Below, piece after piece: positions 1-13,500 of a stretch of DNA of 64,000 nucleotides. Each line of letters begins with the position of its first letter. Within the stretch, counting starts at the first letter, position 1. The notes beneath the pieces are model-generated. The model worked only from the letters and a program-made list of their open reading frames with translations. It did not search any database and had not been told where the DNA came from. The position numbers and the translations under genes were made by a program. Origin of the DNA: Viscum album (Eukaryota > Streptophyta > Magnoliopsida > Santalales > Viscaceae); assembly GCA_963277665.1 (NCBI GenBank), contig OY728152.1:1182416357-1182480356 (forward strand), written 5' to 3'.

Positions 1-164
1 TATGATCAGTTGGATGCCCCACCTACACTAGAATAGGAAGGCTTACCCTTACCCTATTCCAAAACATGAGCCAATACGTGCACTCCTAAACCCTCCGTGG
101 TATTATCCTCTTCATTCTCCCACGACACTATTCTATCACCCTCCTGACTCTCATTTTGATCCAT
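1..164 (-). pseudogene. Possible gypsy gag N-terminus, cut by window edge
   Basis: Read on the minus strand from an ATG at 164, a frame begins MDQNESQEGD, runs 36 codons to a TAG, and continues in frame to the window edge. It is acidic and hydrophilic, as gag N-termini of plant gypsy elements often are, and the gag of region i also starts with MDP. No diagnostic gag motif lies within the window and no primer binding site is visible upstream. This is a guess from composition only. Confidence 0.2.
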
Positions 165-2654
165 CTAGAAGGAATACCACTCAATAACAAACATCATCAA
201 ACTGCCTATATATAATTTATATATAAAACATTGATAAGGAAAGCAGTAATAGGAATAAAATCCTCACCTGGTGATCAATATCACCCCAAGTAATATTACC
301 TTCATTCTCTTATAGGATTTGGTCTAATTTCACATATCAAGTGAAATTAATTTCACTGGAACATGCATGTGGTCATTACACCTCACATAAAAAATTTATC
401 ACATGTGCATATGTATATTTAAAACAACCTACTGTGTTCCTAATAAAAGGATGAACCAAGCATACAAACCACACTTCACTGTTCTAGTACCGAGTTACAA
501 ATCAACATCCTCATCATACCAGACCAAGGAGAAAAAGTCATAACAAATAAAAATTCCCATATCATATGTAAAAATAATGGTGAAAATCACATAAATTATA
601 AAATAAAAAATACAAAACAACATTACTACCCCTAGAAACTGAGTTCATCCCTCATATATTGGGCGGTAGTCACCCCATCATCAGCTATTAATCATGTTTT
701 AACATCACCTAGTCTCCAATATACCATAGAACACATTGTATTACATATATAAATTATTCAAAGATAAATTGATCCCAATAGTATCTAGTCTCACATTTAA
801 AATAATCCTAGTAAAAGACTATCCCAATTCCACTAGAAGCATTCCCAACCCGATTATCCACCCAAAAAATGACATCAAGAAGGGTTCCACAAGCCTTAGG
901 TGCACCTCCAAAAACACCAGATGATTTTGAGTAGTAGTGGGGGTGTAATGAGGGTAAAATTGGGTTGATATAGTTTCACGGAGATGACATAATAATGGTC
1001 TGAGAATATATAAAAGTTTGGGGAAGAGAAGACTCAGAAGGTTCAATCCAGACCTACCGATGATGAAAGAACATTCAATATCAAGAAATACAATAAGAAT
1101 AATTAAAAATAGAAAAAAATGAAATAAATAATTAGCCATCAGAACACCTATAGAAACTAAAACAAAGCATGATTATAATATATTCCATACAGTGAAATAT
1201 CCAAATGGGGTTTCTAATTAGTAACCACAATAGCTACATATATATAAATAATGTTGATGAAAATAGGGGAAAATAGAAATTATAGTTGAGGATGGAACCT
1301 CACTGTCCTCTAAAATCCATCCATGCCCAATAAATTAGGATTAAACTATCTAGCCCAATCCCTTACATGAATAAAAGTTCATATAGGTTACTTGCATCCT
1401 AAAGGGACTATGTTTGGTTAGAGAATGTGTCTCTTTAGGGTACCACCAACGTGGGCATACCCAACTTTTTTTGCAATGATTTCTAATATAATAAATAAAA
1501 AGTGAGTGCATTTGTATAGTAAACACATACTTTCATGGTTCACAAAAAAAACTAGGAAGTCGTCACCTATAGTATCCAACACTAAAATCACTGAATAAGA
1601 TATGATACATGTCCATGGATAAAGGTATCCATTGATGTAAAACAGGCTAGGTGAACCCTCAAGTTAGACCTCTAAATAAGTAACCCAAAACATCATTCCA
1701 GTAGACACAACATGTCCCAAATAAAATCATAGACATTCTGAAGGCGTGCCCAATAAAATAGAACATTGTTGCCTTAGAACCCTGCTCAAAGGCAGCCTTC
1801 ACTTCGATATCCAACAAATCAAGAAACAACAATATCTTCCCTTAAATAAAAGTCACATTCGGCTAGTCGCACAATGTTCCGAGGAACAATGGTCACCATC
1901 CTACCAAAATAGTTTATGCCCAATAATCCCAATACAATGAGCTTCAACACCTTGGTGATATCCTCATCATTATCAACTGAAGGGACCTCACCTTCATTGA
2001 TGATTTTAATGGAATTAAACCCCAAAATAAATATTTAAATGTACTACTATGTGCCTCTTCCCACTCGAGTGGTAAAAAAACATCAATACTAAGTGAACCT
2101 ATGTTCACAAGACTCTAATTAGTGCTTGACCATTATAGGTGAGAAATAATCACAAATTTGTACCCAAGACACATCTGATCTAGAATCACGTACCCCTACG
2201 ACCATGACTCTCAATTCCACTAGTCATGCCATCCAATATCATGTTCCACACCCTCAACTATATATCCTACCTTCCTCAAATCAATTTCCATGATGGCCCA
2301 TCCTACGATTCTACTTCACTCAATAAATCTGGGCTAAGACCAACTTGATGACCACATCTCCCAAATCATGATGGCCATGCCACAATAATCCCTCAACACT
2401 ATCTAGTCACTATCCAATGGGTCACATCAAACACAATTCTAGAATTTAATATAATTCACATTGTTTTACATAAGAAATTCTATCTAAACAATCTATTAAA
2501 AAATTTTTAATTCAGTATCTCCATTTAAAATAATCATCTCAACTTAAATAATAATAAAAATTCAATGTAATTGAATTGTATATATCAAATTAAATAAAAT
2601 AAATTAATTCATATAAGAAACCCACCCGGCTTAGCTACTGTAGTTTTACGATGG
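1..2654. other. Unassigned left flank
   Basis: No gene is recognised here apart from a weak gag-like start at the left edge. Both strands are full of stops and the longest open frames resemble nothing I know. The right limit is the outer end of LTR-c. The bases after that LTR end, read on the minus strand, do not look like a primer binding site, so this is more likely flanking DNA than a further internal region of the array. Confidence 0.4.
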
Positions 2655-5509
2655 TGTAACGACCACCTCCCTCCAAAGACATCCCTACTTGGATGGAAAT
2701 GAAGATTGAGAGATAAAGACCCTACAAGTCCAACCTCAAGTGCACCTCGGGTTGGGGAATAGATATAATGGTGTACAAATATAATGACATAAGAGGAATT
2801 ACCATTTATAAAGAAAAAAGATTGGAGAATATGATGAATAAATACAAAAAACTCCCTGATATATATATATATATAAAAGGCCAAAAAATCATCCCACAAT
2901 GCATGTGTAAATAGAACTGATACAAGTAAAATTCTCTGATGTAAATGCCCAAAAACAAAATGTAGCAGCAACACAAAAACTATCCCTAGGTCGGATCAAG
3001 TAACCTCCAATGTGACCCACGTAATCCTCCTACAACCCTAAAAATAGTTTATATATATATAGGGTGAGCATACATGTATACTCAGAAAGGAAACCAATGT
3101 CTCTTTTGCATGAGTGAAATGATCATACTAGTGCACCCATGATCAAAAAACCAAAATGCAACTTATAGGTTGTCTAAAAATAACCCCCTCCTAACCAGGA
3201 CTCGGTCACCAAATAACGCATCCAAGCAGTATAATATTTCATAAATCACATTGATAATATGGAATCCTTCACCACATTCTGACAGATTATCCTCTATTAT
3301 AACCCATTAGATAATTTCCTAGAACTCCCACCTGTTTAGTATATATCACATCACATCACACCCATCGACACCTTGGACAGACCATGAAGCACATCCCACC
3401 AGCACACACATGAGCCATTACAAGTCCTCACATACCCACATACACATCTACAAAATGACAAAAACATTTCATCCTGAATAAATGTTGGACAACATATCAC
3501 ATCTCATCCCAATGACACCTGGTAAATTACATCACAACTCATCTTGAAGACACATGGGAAACTATATCACAACATCCCAATGACACATGGGACACTATAA
3601 CCTAGAAATGGTAGTCGAACTAGATGGTGGACAACCATAAATCCTACCACGATGATTATGCGAAAGACACTCACCCACATGACTATGCGGGTGTAAGATG
3701 ATGGAGCATAAAATTGGTTTGATGTGTATAGAAAACAGAGGAATATAACTGTTATATATATATATATGTATGTATGTATGTATATCAGCATCACAACAAC
3801 CATTATTGAATCATATTCATGTAATATGTCTTTTATACTTCACCCACATATCATGACAATGTCACAACCCATTTATCTTGTCACAAAATCAAACAAAAAA
3901 CTAACAATCTTGTCCACAAAGATGTTACATGACATATCAGATCAAATCATTTTTTTTAGATTTCTCAAGGAATATCTTATTTATTTTCACTTTATTTATT
4001 TTGGGTGTCATCAGACAAGAAATATGATTTGGAGGCATCCATTTTATTATCTGAATGTACATGGTTAACATGTTACATTATAAATGATATAAAATACCAC
4101 AACATATCTATTCCATTATTCACATCATCATATATAAAAGTAGAGACCACCAATGGCCACAATTTTAAATGGGTTATTTTTTCCAGATAATTGATATTAT
4201 CAAAGGAAATAATCATATCAAATAAAAGTTTTAAGATGATACATCACATTCAACAAACACTATATATTGAATTTAAAGCAATCCAATTATCGTTGTTGAT
4301 CCATAACAAAAAATCACTATAAAGGATAAATTTTATTTACCCACCATGCATGATACACAATAATAACAAGAAAATAAATACAACGTAGAATAATGATGAT
4401 CTGCACTTCAGTGTTGCACAAAAAAAGGTGTGCGTACCGTAGGAAGCTCTCTAGGGACACACGATCTAACTGTAGGAAAACTCTTCAAGGAAGAAGATCT
4501 TGGGGTCATATAATCACAAGATAAATTTATAATGAATGATTAATTTAGAGGATATCTTGGATTTTGAATGATCATATATGATACATGAGGATTTGCTACT
4601 GTTTGAATTGTAATTAAAGGAAAATATAACCAAGGACATGCATTTTGACCAATTAAAATCCCCATGAAATTTTGTTAATTAATGATATGATTGATAGCCT
4701 ATGAGATGGATTAAAAACACATAAATATGGCATTAAAATAAATTTATGTCAATTAGATATGTAAATATGAAAAAACCAGAAAAAATGGAATATTCCAGAA
4801 ATTTGGATTTGTTTTGAAATGAATCACCATCACCTCCAAGATGATTCATAGCCAGATGATTCACCGCTAGATGAGTCAATTCTAGCGACTCACCACCAGT
4901 GAGTCACCAAAAAATGAGTAATTTATTGTGATTTACCACTATATGAGTCACCACCAGCATGTCATTGCCAGACCAGTTCCCATTATCATGACACTACCAG
5001 ATGAACCACCTCAAGATGGGTCACTGGTAGTAAGTCACCACTAGAGATTCACTCCTAGTTAGTGACTTCCATATGAGTCACTACCAACGTGTCACCTCTA
5101 AAAGGGTCACCACCTATTACTACCTTCTAGATAAGTCCATTGTAGTGAGTTATTTCTAGAAAATCCACCAAAAATGGGCTACCACAATGTTTAGCGACAT
5201 CATGGATGAACTACCAACATAATGATAAACCTATAGAATGATCTACCATTAGAATGCGGGAAAATTGGAAAACTATTGATTTGACTAACCTTTGGAATGA
5301 ATGACATTTACAAAAAATACACCAGACTACCCTCACACACCTAAAAATTTGTTTTTTTTGGAAATGTGATAAGATGAAATGTTTGGTATGTTACATCATA
5401 TACATATCAAACAATTATCACCCTAATGAATTTAAAATCAAATAGTCAGAATAGATAGAAAGGGTTTAAGAAACCATCTCTTGAGATACCTCCCAATGAT
5501 CTCATTACA
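2655..5509 (-). repeat. LTR-c, 3' LTR of region i
   Basis: On the minus strand it starts TGTAATGAG at 5,509 and ends with GTTACA at 2,655, so it has the TG...CA ends of an LTR. It aligns by eye with LTR-b in several blocks: 2,740-2,930 with 10,655-10,830, 3,330-3,620 with 11,235-11,560, and 3,880-4,200 with 12,020-12,330. A degenerate repeat cluster at about 4,820-5,240 has no visible counterpart in LTR-b. No target duplication was found beyond 2,654. Confidence 0.75.
4820..5240. repeat. Degenerate GAGTCACCACCAG repeat cluster in LTR-c
   Basis: About 420 bases are built from variants of gatgagtcaccaccag, roughly every 20-22 bases, with partly palindromic halves such as actcaccaccagtgagt. Copies are imperfect and spacing drifts. 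The aligned parts of LTR-a and LTR-b lack it, so it seems to be an expansion or insertion specific to this LTR. Confidence 0.6.
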
Positions 5510-5929
5510 CCTAAAATACCACCAATATAGATGACCTTAATCATCTTCTATTACCCCATCATTGTGATACAAAAACTAAAAAACATCTCCACTCACACAA
5601 AAACAAAATTATATTATCCCAAAAACACAAATAAAGTAACTCCAACCTCCATTCAATGATACTATTCACTCTGGGCGGCAATGACTTATCTTCATGGGTT
5701 TAATTGCATCATAATTTATGTGTCTCTATTAAGAGTCAAGTATTTCATTTTTCTCATGTCAGTACATTATCGAACATCAAACAACACACATCACATCAAT
5801 TGGAAACCATCATTTTTCATAAAACACCAAGGTTGAAATGACACATTATAAGTAAAATGTAACGAAAATTGGAAAAGAATAAAAAATCCAGATATGTGGA
5901 TTGAATATGTGTCTCACACTCCCAACTAC

Positions 5930-7250
5930 TCCCCATTAAGCCACCATACCTCAATTTCACTATAATCATGGGAGTGGTTAATCATCACAACACCTTCTCT
6001 TGGGGATCTTGGATCTCTGCGGGATGATCCAAGAATGTTGTGTCATCCTCAATATCCAAATAACGACATTATATTACATGAGGGTCATCATGAAGATATT
6101 GAATGAGATGATATATGTGGAAAACATCATGGAATTAGTCCAGTCATGGTATAATTTTTAACCAGTAATATACCTCACCAACATGCCCCAACACCTTGAA
6201 GTGCCCTGCAAACCAAGGAAACTATTTTCTTCATTTTATAAAACTCCATTACCAATTTCTAGGAGAATACTTTATGAATATGTGGTCTCCAACCAAAAAC
6301 TCAGGGAAATCCTCATGCAATGAGCATAAAGCAGCTGTCTATTTTATCCTACTTTCATCCTCTATCAAAATAACCAAACCTTTTTTATGTGCTCTTCACT
6401 ACCTCAGGTCTAAGAACTGGTGCTCCCCAACCTGAATCCAACATAACTAAGAATGACATGGCCACCCATAAAAATCATTAATTGGGGTCCTACCAATGGA
6501 TGAGTTATATTTATTATTAATAGAAAACTCAACCAGGGATAATTTTTGTACCCATGATCTGCTAATGATTGAGAACGTTTCCCATATCATACCTTCCATA
6601 TTCAGGATAGTTTGTTCTATCTTCTCATCCGTTTAAGGGTGGAAGGCATTGCAGAGGTGTACCATGGTCTTAGGAGCTTGATACAGTCCATTCCATACTC
6701 ACAAGGTAAAATGAGAATATCTATCTCTGATAAATGACCTCATAACTCCATAAAACTGTAATAAAACATCCACACTACTCTTATCAAAAGCTTCCAATAT
6801 GCCTGACTATTTGATTTCTATGAAATGAGATAATTTTATCAACTGATAAATTATCACCGAAATATCATCACAATCCCCCTAATATTTTGGTCCCCAATGA
6901 TTAAATCCATTGATTTTTCATCCCATTCACACTTCTAAATATCTAAGTCATACAAGAAACCTCTCAAAACGTGATGCTCTAACTTTACCTGATATATTTC
7001 CAAAGACAATGCCAAAAAATACACCATTTCTACTTCTTCCCTAGCGATGAAAACTGCATTCTCAATCCATGGTAAATTTTTGAACCTCCTATATTAATAA
7101 AAAAATGTGATATATAAAACTCATGAAGAACTCCATTGTGCATTGCTACTAGAACAAACTCCCTTATTTGGAACAATATACACTTCTGAATACCCTGCGA
7201 CTATCCATATATAGAATCACTATGGGATAAATGATCAGGAATCACCTCTA
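5930..7250 (-). pseudogene. Ty3/gypsy integrase remnant, region i
   Basis: Frames on the minus strand follow a gypsy integrase from core to C-terminus. Visible motifs, in order, are RDRYSHFTL (around 6,730), NAFHP*TDEKIEQTIL (about 6,610-6,650, the core-end signature), MEGMIWETFSI (6,541-6,600), LVGDHIFIKYSPRNW (6,258-6,303, start of the C-terminal domain), FHDVFHIYHLIQYLHD (6,072-6,136), and an EKVLR segment near 5,980 that resembles the chromodomain-side tail of plant gypsy integrases. Several stops and frameshifts interrupt it. It lies directly upstream of the LTR-c start, as expected for the end of pol. The N-terminal zinc-binding part is too decayed to place. Confidence 0.75.
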
Positions 7251-8160
7251 CCTCTGAGTGTCCCCACTAAGACTCCTCAAACTACTACATTAGGAAAGGC
7301 TGAACAGACATCTGAAAAAATAGCCTCTACCACTTTCCAACCACGCATCTAAGAATAGGGATGTCAACATATTCATTGCTATGAATGCTTTTTGTAAACT
7401 CTGGAACAACATTCTTCTATGAATTTATTACCAAATAATGGGTTATGACATTCCCCTTTTCTAAGGTACAAGAGATGTCAATAACATAGTCTTACAAAAA
7501 GTCCATCCACCTTCATTGTCAATAATTCAAATCACACTAAGAAAAGTCGTACCTTAAACTCTTATGATTCATCAAGACTATGAAGCATTCCCTGATGAGA
7601 TAATATCATCACAACATTAGAAATAAAAAACCATTGATAGATGTAGATCATGGGTGGCATAGTTATGTTTGTGCAGGAAAAACTCCCTAGAGCTATAAGA
7701 GATCACCACCTTCTACTATGTCAAGATGCATCCCAATACCAGATGAGAAGCATCAGAAAACACCTCAAACATTACACATTCCTCCATCAAATGAAGAACT
7801 AGAGCACTGACTGATATACCCATTATTTAACTAAATGCTTCATGGAATTTATTGGCCTAGACAAAAACATGATATATTATTGTCAATTCTATCAATGGGT
7901 TTGAATCTAAAGAGACATCGAGCAGAATACTCCAATAATAACTTTCGAGACCAAGGAAACTACAAAATTATTTCACATTATTAGTTACCACACATGAATT
8001 AACTACCTTGACCATTGATGGGTCCATATACACACCTTTATTAGACACCAAAATCCATAGGAAATTCATCTCTCATATTCAACGCATGAAATAAGAGATA
8101 TTTCCACAAAGATGGTGGCAATGAAGAACCTAAAAAATTCTTCTAATATTTTTCACATAC
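7251..8160 (-). pseudogene. Decayed RT C-terminus, RNase H and integrase start, region i
   Basis: By position this stretch should encode the RT connection, RNase H and the integrase zinc finger of region i. I see only faint agreement with those domains and many stops in all minus frames. The call rests mainly on its place between recognisable RT (ending near 8,180) and recognisable integrase core (from about 7,000 leftward). Confidence 0.45.
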
Positions 8161-8560
8161 TCCTCCCTCTAAGCATGAGTGGAACTGTATTTCATTGATG
8201 AAGACAATGAAAAATTAGTCATGGAACTGAAGGAACACTATGTTCATAAGCCCCCAGAAGATGGATAGTGTCTTCATAATATCAAATGACATTACTACAA
8301 ACATGATGTTTTTATACATGCATCCAAAGGATGTATTCAATATATCATTTTCCTTCCATAAGTCTATGAATACCATTATAATATAATCCACCTTCATGGA
8401 GAACAATAGTAGAAGTACCCATGGTGACACAGTTGGACGAATGAAGACTTTCTCCGTTAGATCATCAATCTTAATACTCAACTCCCACACTGGGAAACAA
8501 ATCTATCACAAACTAAAAATTACATTGAGGAGGTAGTGTCCGAAACTTAACAGGGGAAAT
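8161..8560 (-). pseudogene. Ty3/gypsy reverse transcriptase remnant, region i
   Basis: An open frame at 8,215-8,490 starts inside RT. It carries IRPTVSPW (about 8,445), then ENDILNTSF and MNIVFLQFHD, which match the thumb-side RT blocks, followed past a stop by FFIVFINEI at 8,181-8,214. The catalytic pair normally read as DD is N-E here. The stretch between the VSPW block and the ENDI block is about 45 residues shorter than in the family, and the missing part would carry the first catalytic aspartate. The copy is therefore dead both by deletion and by active-site substitution. Confidence 0.8.
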
Positions 8561-9090
8561 GTCCAGGAACTCACCAACGACCCTAGGAACCTGAACAATC
8601 CCATAATCCATGGATTCCACCAAGAACTCTGCCAACAATGAATGATGTGGCTCCACACATTGAATATGCAGCTGATATCCCCACTCGCCAATGAAAACCG
8701 CCTGCCGAGCATCCCCATAGGAAAATAAATTTCTCCTCGAAAAGAAGGAAAATATATGACACCTATAATAAAATCCATAACTTCCAAGGATGACATCATA
8801 TGGGTTAGATAATGTATGAAAATATCCCAATGGTACCAATGTGCCCCCATCAATAGTATTCACTTCTAGAAACATCAAACAATATGGCATGGCATCCAAC
8901 AGGTGTAGTCAATACAAAATTTAGGGGAAGCCTCTATATGTCTTGTCCTAGAGCACAAGCTAGAGTGGGTGAAACAAAGAAGTGTGAGGCTCATAAATCA
9001 ATCAAGGCACAATCAATTGTAGATGATAAAATTATCATACCTAAAATAATATATGGAATATCTGGTACTGCTACCTCTATTGTATAAAAC
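8561..9090 (-). pseudogene. Ty3/gypsy aspartic protease and protease-RT linker, region i
   Basis: The frame at 8,513-8,899 is open for 128 codons. It contains YDVILGSYGFYYRC (about 8,760-8,800), matching the VILGMDWL block of plant gypsy proteases, and VVGEFLDISP near its end, matching the block that precedes RT. Upstream at about 8,990 the active-site region reads IDL*ASHFFVSPTLAC, so the aspartate remains but the glycine codon of the DSGA signature is a stop. LPLNFVLTTPVG follows, as in the family. The long open run may be chance survival; no start or upstream domain is intact. Confidence 0.75.
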
Positions 9091-9109
9091 TAAACATGCC
9101 CAACTACCC

Positions 9110-10154
9110 AAACACTCTATTAAAGGGCCCCTCCATTACCATGCATGGTTCAAGGTCCCTAATCTATAGGAATACCCTATGGTCAACATATACTTTCTCA
9201 ATCAAACCAAGATTGATAATAATATAGATTCCCCTACAGAAAGAATGACCTTGCTGGTAACTTCTGCTCAGTTGAATACTTAACCTGCTTGTCCTGGAAA
9301 AAATGAGCATGAGATACGAGTGGGAACTATCTCTGAAGAAGGGTAGAAAAAAATGAAAAACATTGGTACCCCACCCACATGAATGGCATGGAAACGAGAG
9401 GATCTAATGGGAAGCTAGAAAGGTAGATTCCTAGCTGGTTGAAACCATAATGGCCCCGACACCCGAGGATTTCCATAAACAACTCTATTCCCTATGTAAC
9501 ACTATTGGTTCCCCTATCATGAAAAACCTCCACATTAGTTCATTGTCTCTATATCCTCTTCAATATTCTGAATCTATACGTACGTTTGATGTGTAAATGG
9601 TGTATCTGCATACTTGATTGAATGATAGAGTGGGTCCTCAGGATTCCTTTCTCAGGACCCCTCCTTGAGAAAACGATTGGGGGAAAAGAGTAGAAGGTCG
9701 TAGAAAACGATCCCAATAACCTGGACATACATACTCCCCTACTAAAGGGAGAGTAGCTCCTTAAAATTCTAATACTACATTATTGTCAAAAGGAACTCAG
9801 TACAGAATTCCATATGGGATTCAACCCATGAAATATCTTCCTCCCTCTCCTCACCAAGGTACAATGTCCACCACTGACATTAATGTCATCCTATATAACT
9901 AAATGTCTAAGGAACCCTGTACTTCATAGGGTCTCGAATAAAATTGAATGTGATCTATATATCCTCTATCCAACTCCATGTCTCCTTACCAGGAATAATA
10001 CCCTTGTAATTTTCTAAATACATCCACTGAGAATGGTGCAACATCATCTAGCACTACTCATCATACTCAGTAGGAAAACCCCCCATAAATCAACAAGGTC
10101 ATCTTATTGAACCTACACTACCAGAGCCACACATGAATGTTTAATAGGATCCAT
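9110..10154 (-). pseudogene. Ty3/gypsy gag remnant, region i
   Basis: An ATG at 10,154 (MDPIKH) lies about 380 bases downstream of the primer binding site and is the likely gag start. The best motif is KETWSWIEDI at about 9,960-9,995, followed by FIRDPMKYRVP, which matches the central capsid helix region of plant gypsy gag. No zinc knuckle could be placed between about 9,100 and 9,400. There are many stops. The product would be the capsid-nucleocapsid precursor that forms the cytoplasmic particle. Confidence 0.65.
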
Positions 10155-10391
10155 ATTTTAATGAGAAATAAGGATTTAATAATATTTATTGTATGAATTT
10201 TCATTTTCAAATATTTTAATTTACATTAATCCATTTAACTCATTTTAACCATTTTTCTATTACCCAAACAACCCAATTCGAACAAGAACTCAAGTCATCA
10301 TGATTCATGTACATCTCCTAGGTAAATACCCTATAGGATGTCCCATCTCACATGGTGATTATATAAGCATAGATTCCACTTATTGGATCAT

Positions 10392-10404
10392 GGGGGGGGG
10401 GGGG
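10392..10404. repeat. G13 homopolymer
   Basis: Thirteen G in a row on the plus strand, in the leader between the primer binding site and gag of region i. It may be a slippage product or a sequencing-sensitive site. Confidence 0.9.
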
Positions 10405-10530
10405 TGAAATTACATTTCCTAGCCGATCTCATGGTACCATGTCATGCACCATGGTCAAATAACACTATTCCAAAACCAACCTATGAAAAACACATAGTGA
10501 CTAACTCCAAATCATCCTATCTCTCAAGAA

Positions 10531-10545
10531 TCACCTTTGATACCA
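10531..10545 (-). other. Primer binding site, region i (tRNA-iMet type)
   Basis: The minus strand reads TGGTATCAAAGGTGA immediately after the end of LTR-b. The first 11 bases fit the plant initiator-Met primer site TGGTATCAGAG with one mismatch. Its position right at the LTR edge fixes LTR-b as a 5' LTR for region i. Confidence 0.8.
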
Positions 10546-10546
10546 C

Positions 10547-13500
10547 TATATCCTGACCTCTCCCTCCATGGATACCCCTCCTTTGCTGAAAATTAAGAAA
10601 GTGGGATAATGAAAATCGAGTCCCGCCTCCAGTAGGCCCCTGGTGGGTGACTAGCACCAAATATGTACAAATATAACAATATAAGAGGAATTAACCTTTA
10701 TAAAGAAAACAAGATTGGCAGATAGAATGTAACATCACAAAAAACTCTCCGTGAGGGATATATAAAATAAATACCTTGAAAACCAACACACAATGAATGT
10801 GTAAAAAGAACCGAACAATAAAAATTATCTAATTTTAATAATCAAAAAAAGGTTGAGAAACATAGAAATAATACAATGGTTTATCAAATTAACATCCCAC
10901 ACGGCCCACATAATCATCCTAAAAACAAGAAAATAGTATTTATATAAGTAGGGTGGGCATAAAGTTATACCAAGTTGGAGAACCGAAGTCTCTCATGCAC
11001 ATGTGGAATGATCATACTAATGATCCCAACACAAAAAAACCAAAAATAAAAAAATATATAAACTAATCATAACCCCAACCTCAGTAGGACTCGCTCACCA
11101 AATATCACATCCAATAAGTATAATATAATATAATGAACCTCAATGATAAGGTTCAATAAAAAACATTCACAAAAATTAGTTTCTCTCACACCCCAATGTC
11201 AAACATCATGGTTCCACAACCTCTTCTAAATATATCACTTCACATCCCGCTTAGACACACCTGGTCCACACCTCACATCACATCCCACCCACACTCATCT
11301 GGGCCATCGAAAAATATCATATCCCACCCTCAAACACCTAGTCCATCACAAAATAGCACATCCTAAAGACAGCTTGGTCCACAAAACATATCAAATCTCA
11401 AATACATCTACGAAAACACAACAAAACTCATCCGGAAGACACCTGAGTCACCATATATCAACACTCCCAATGGCGCTTAGGCCACTATAACCTGAAGATA
11501 GAGTAGAGAAGGGGAGGTGGCCAACCATCCGAACTCCCATAAGACAACATAGGAGTTAGTATATAGTGATTGACAAGGGTGGGGTGTGATAAAAAACATA
11601 GGATTGTAGAATGTTTAACATATATATTAAAATGAAATGAATCCCAACCTATGGGTTTATAAACAAAACACTAACCTACTAATGGATTCCCCACTTTTAT
11701 TATACCTCTAAATTCATAACACCATACATAAAAAACACATGGGACCATTTTATTGTATTTTATTAATATTAATCCATTTTCCAAATTCTCCGTTACCAAC
11801 TCATTCTATTAAACATGTAGTTTAAATCATTATTATTTAATAATTGCAGTTCATGATCATTATTAATTTCTCCTTTAATTCCAACCGAGAAACTGTCACA
11901 ACAAAACACATATAATGAATGACAGTAATAGATACAACCCAACAATGACAACCAATTCTACCATCCACCACGTCTTCACTGAAAAAAACATCACAACAAC
12001 TATCATTGTAGCCCAACTACAAAAATTGTCTCATCCATTACCCCATATATCACAAAACAACCATATACTATCCATAATATACCTAAATCCAAACCATATC
12101 TCTCAACACAATCCACAAATGTGTTACAGTACAATATAAATCAAACAATATTTTTTTATTTATCAAGAAATCCATTATTTAATTTCACATGATTGATTAA
12201 TGGAGTTATAACATGATCCATATGATCTAGTGGAATCCATTTTGATAACGGAATGTACATGGGTAACCAATTTCCTAATAAGTAATTTTTACTACAACAC
12301 GATGTGAATTCTATATTTCACACCATCATTATTTTAAACTGTAACCCCCAACAAACACAATTTTCATACGGTAATTTAGAAATTACAAATCATAATATCA
12401 AAACCGAAAAAAAATTCAATAATGCAGTAAGATCATAAATAAAAATTTCAAGATCCTATTATATTGATTTTAAAACAGTTTCATTATCTTTATTAATACA
12501 GAATCAATAATCACATTTTCAATCACCTTTAATATTGATTTTAACATTATACCTCACTCCAATAACACATTTATCATTTATATCACTTAACAATTTAGCC
12601 CAATTTCCCATTTTTATACCTATCTCACAAAGCATATTCAAGTGAAACAAATTCCATATCATATTCCAAAAAATCCAATTTAACCCATTTAATTTCTGAA
12701 ACATCTCTTACCCATATCCACATTAGAAATAACTATCCAAAACCCATTATAACTCATTATATAGACCAATTAATATAATCAATACATATCTACATCATTA
12801 TAAGTAAATTCCATAACTTATATTTCCATTATCCAATTCAGAGTGGTCAGAACACCGCATGGGCGGCCCCAAAAATTATCATGACATCCACCATGCATCC
12901 CATGGGGATTATGAGGGATCATTTGATTATTTAGGGATTTAATATTCCACATGTTTCCAATAGCACCAATAACACATCAATATGAGAACAAGAATTAATC
13001 CATACATGCCCAAATCTAAATGTAAACTATAGGATATAACATATAGTCCACCAACCAAGAATCCATTGGAGAAAACACACATAATCATGGATTTAGATCC
13101 AGATTCAACCACCCTTTGTAGCCTCAACCAAAATCTCATCGGATATGTATGGTTTTAGAGATTCTGATAGTGATAAGGAAGAGATGAAAACCATAAACAA
13201 AAAAGGAAAGTAATGGTGGGATTATACTTACCTGGATTTTCAATACACAACTAATTTCACTCATAATAGCCTATTATTGTATGAAAATCACATGATGGAA
13301 GATATGGGATGCCTGGATCGTTTCTTGTGATCAAGGGAGGAGAAATGGAAGAAACCCTATGAGGAACATAAAATACCATAATGGATTTTTTGTAACTTTT
13401 TCAATGATACTGGCCCACACGGTTGACCCACAAGGTTTTCCGAAAATTTGACAAACTATTCCAATGATACTATCTAAAAATACCCCCCTTGATCATTTAG

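Noticed and set aside
1..60. Similarity of the left edge to 19,470-19,520 (cttaccctatt block)
   Set aside because: The likeness is limited to about 40 bases and does not extend to either side.
819..1139. Minus-strand open frame of 106 codons with hydrophobic N-terminus
   Set aside because: No family resemblance, no upstream context, and AT-rich sequence readily gives Leu/Ile/Phe-rich chance frames.
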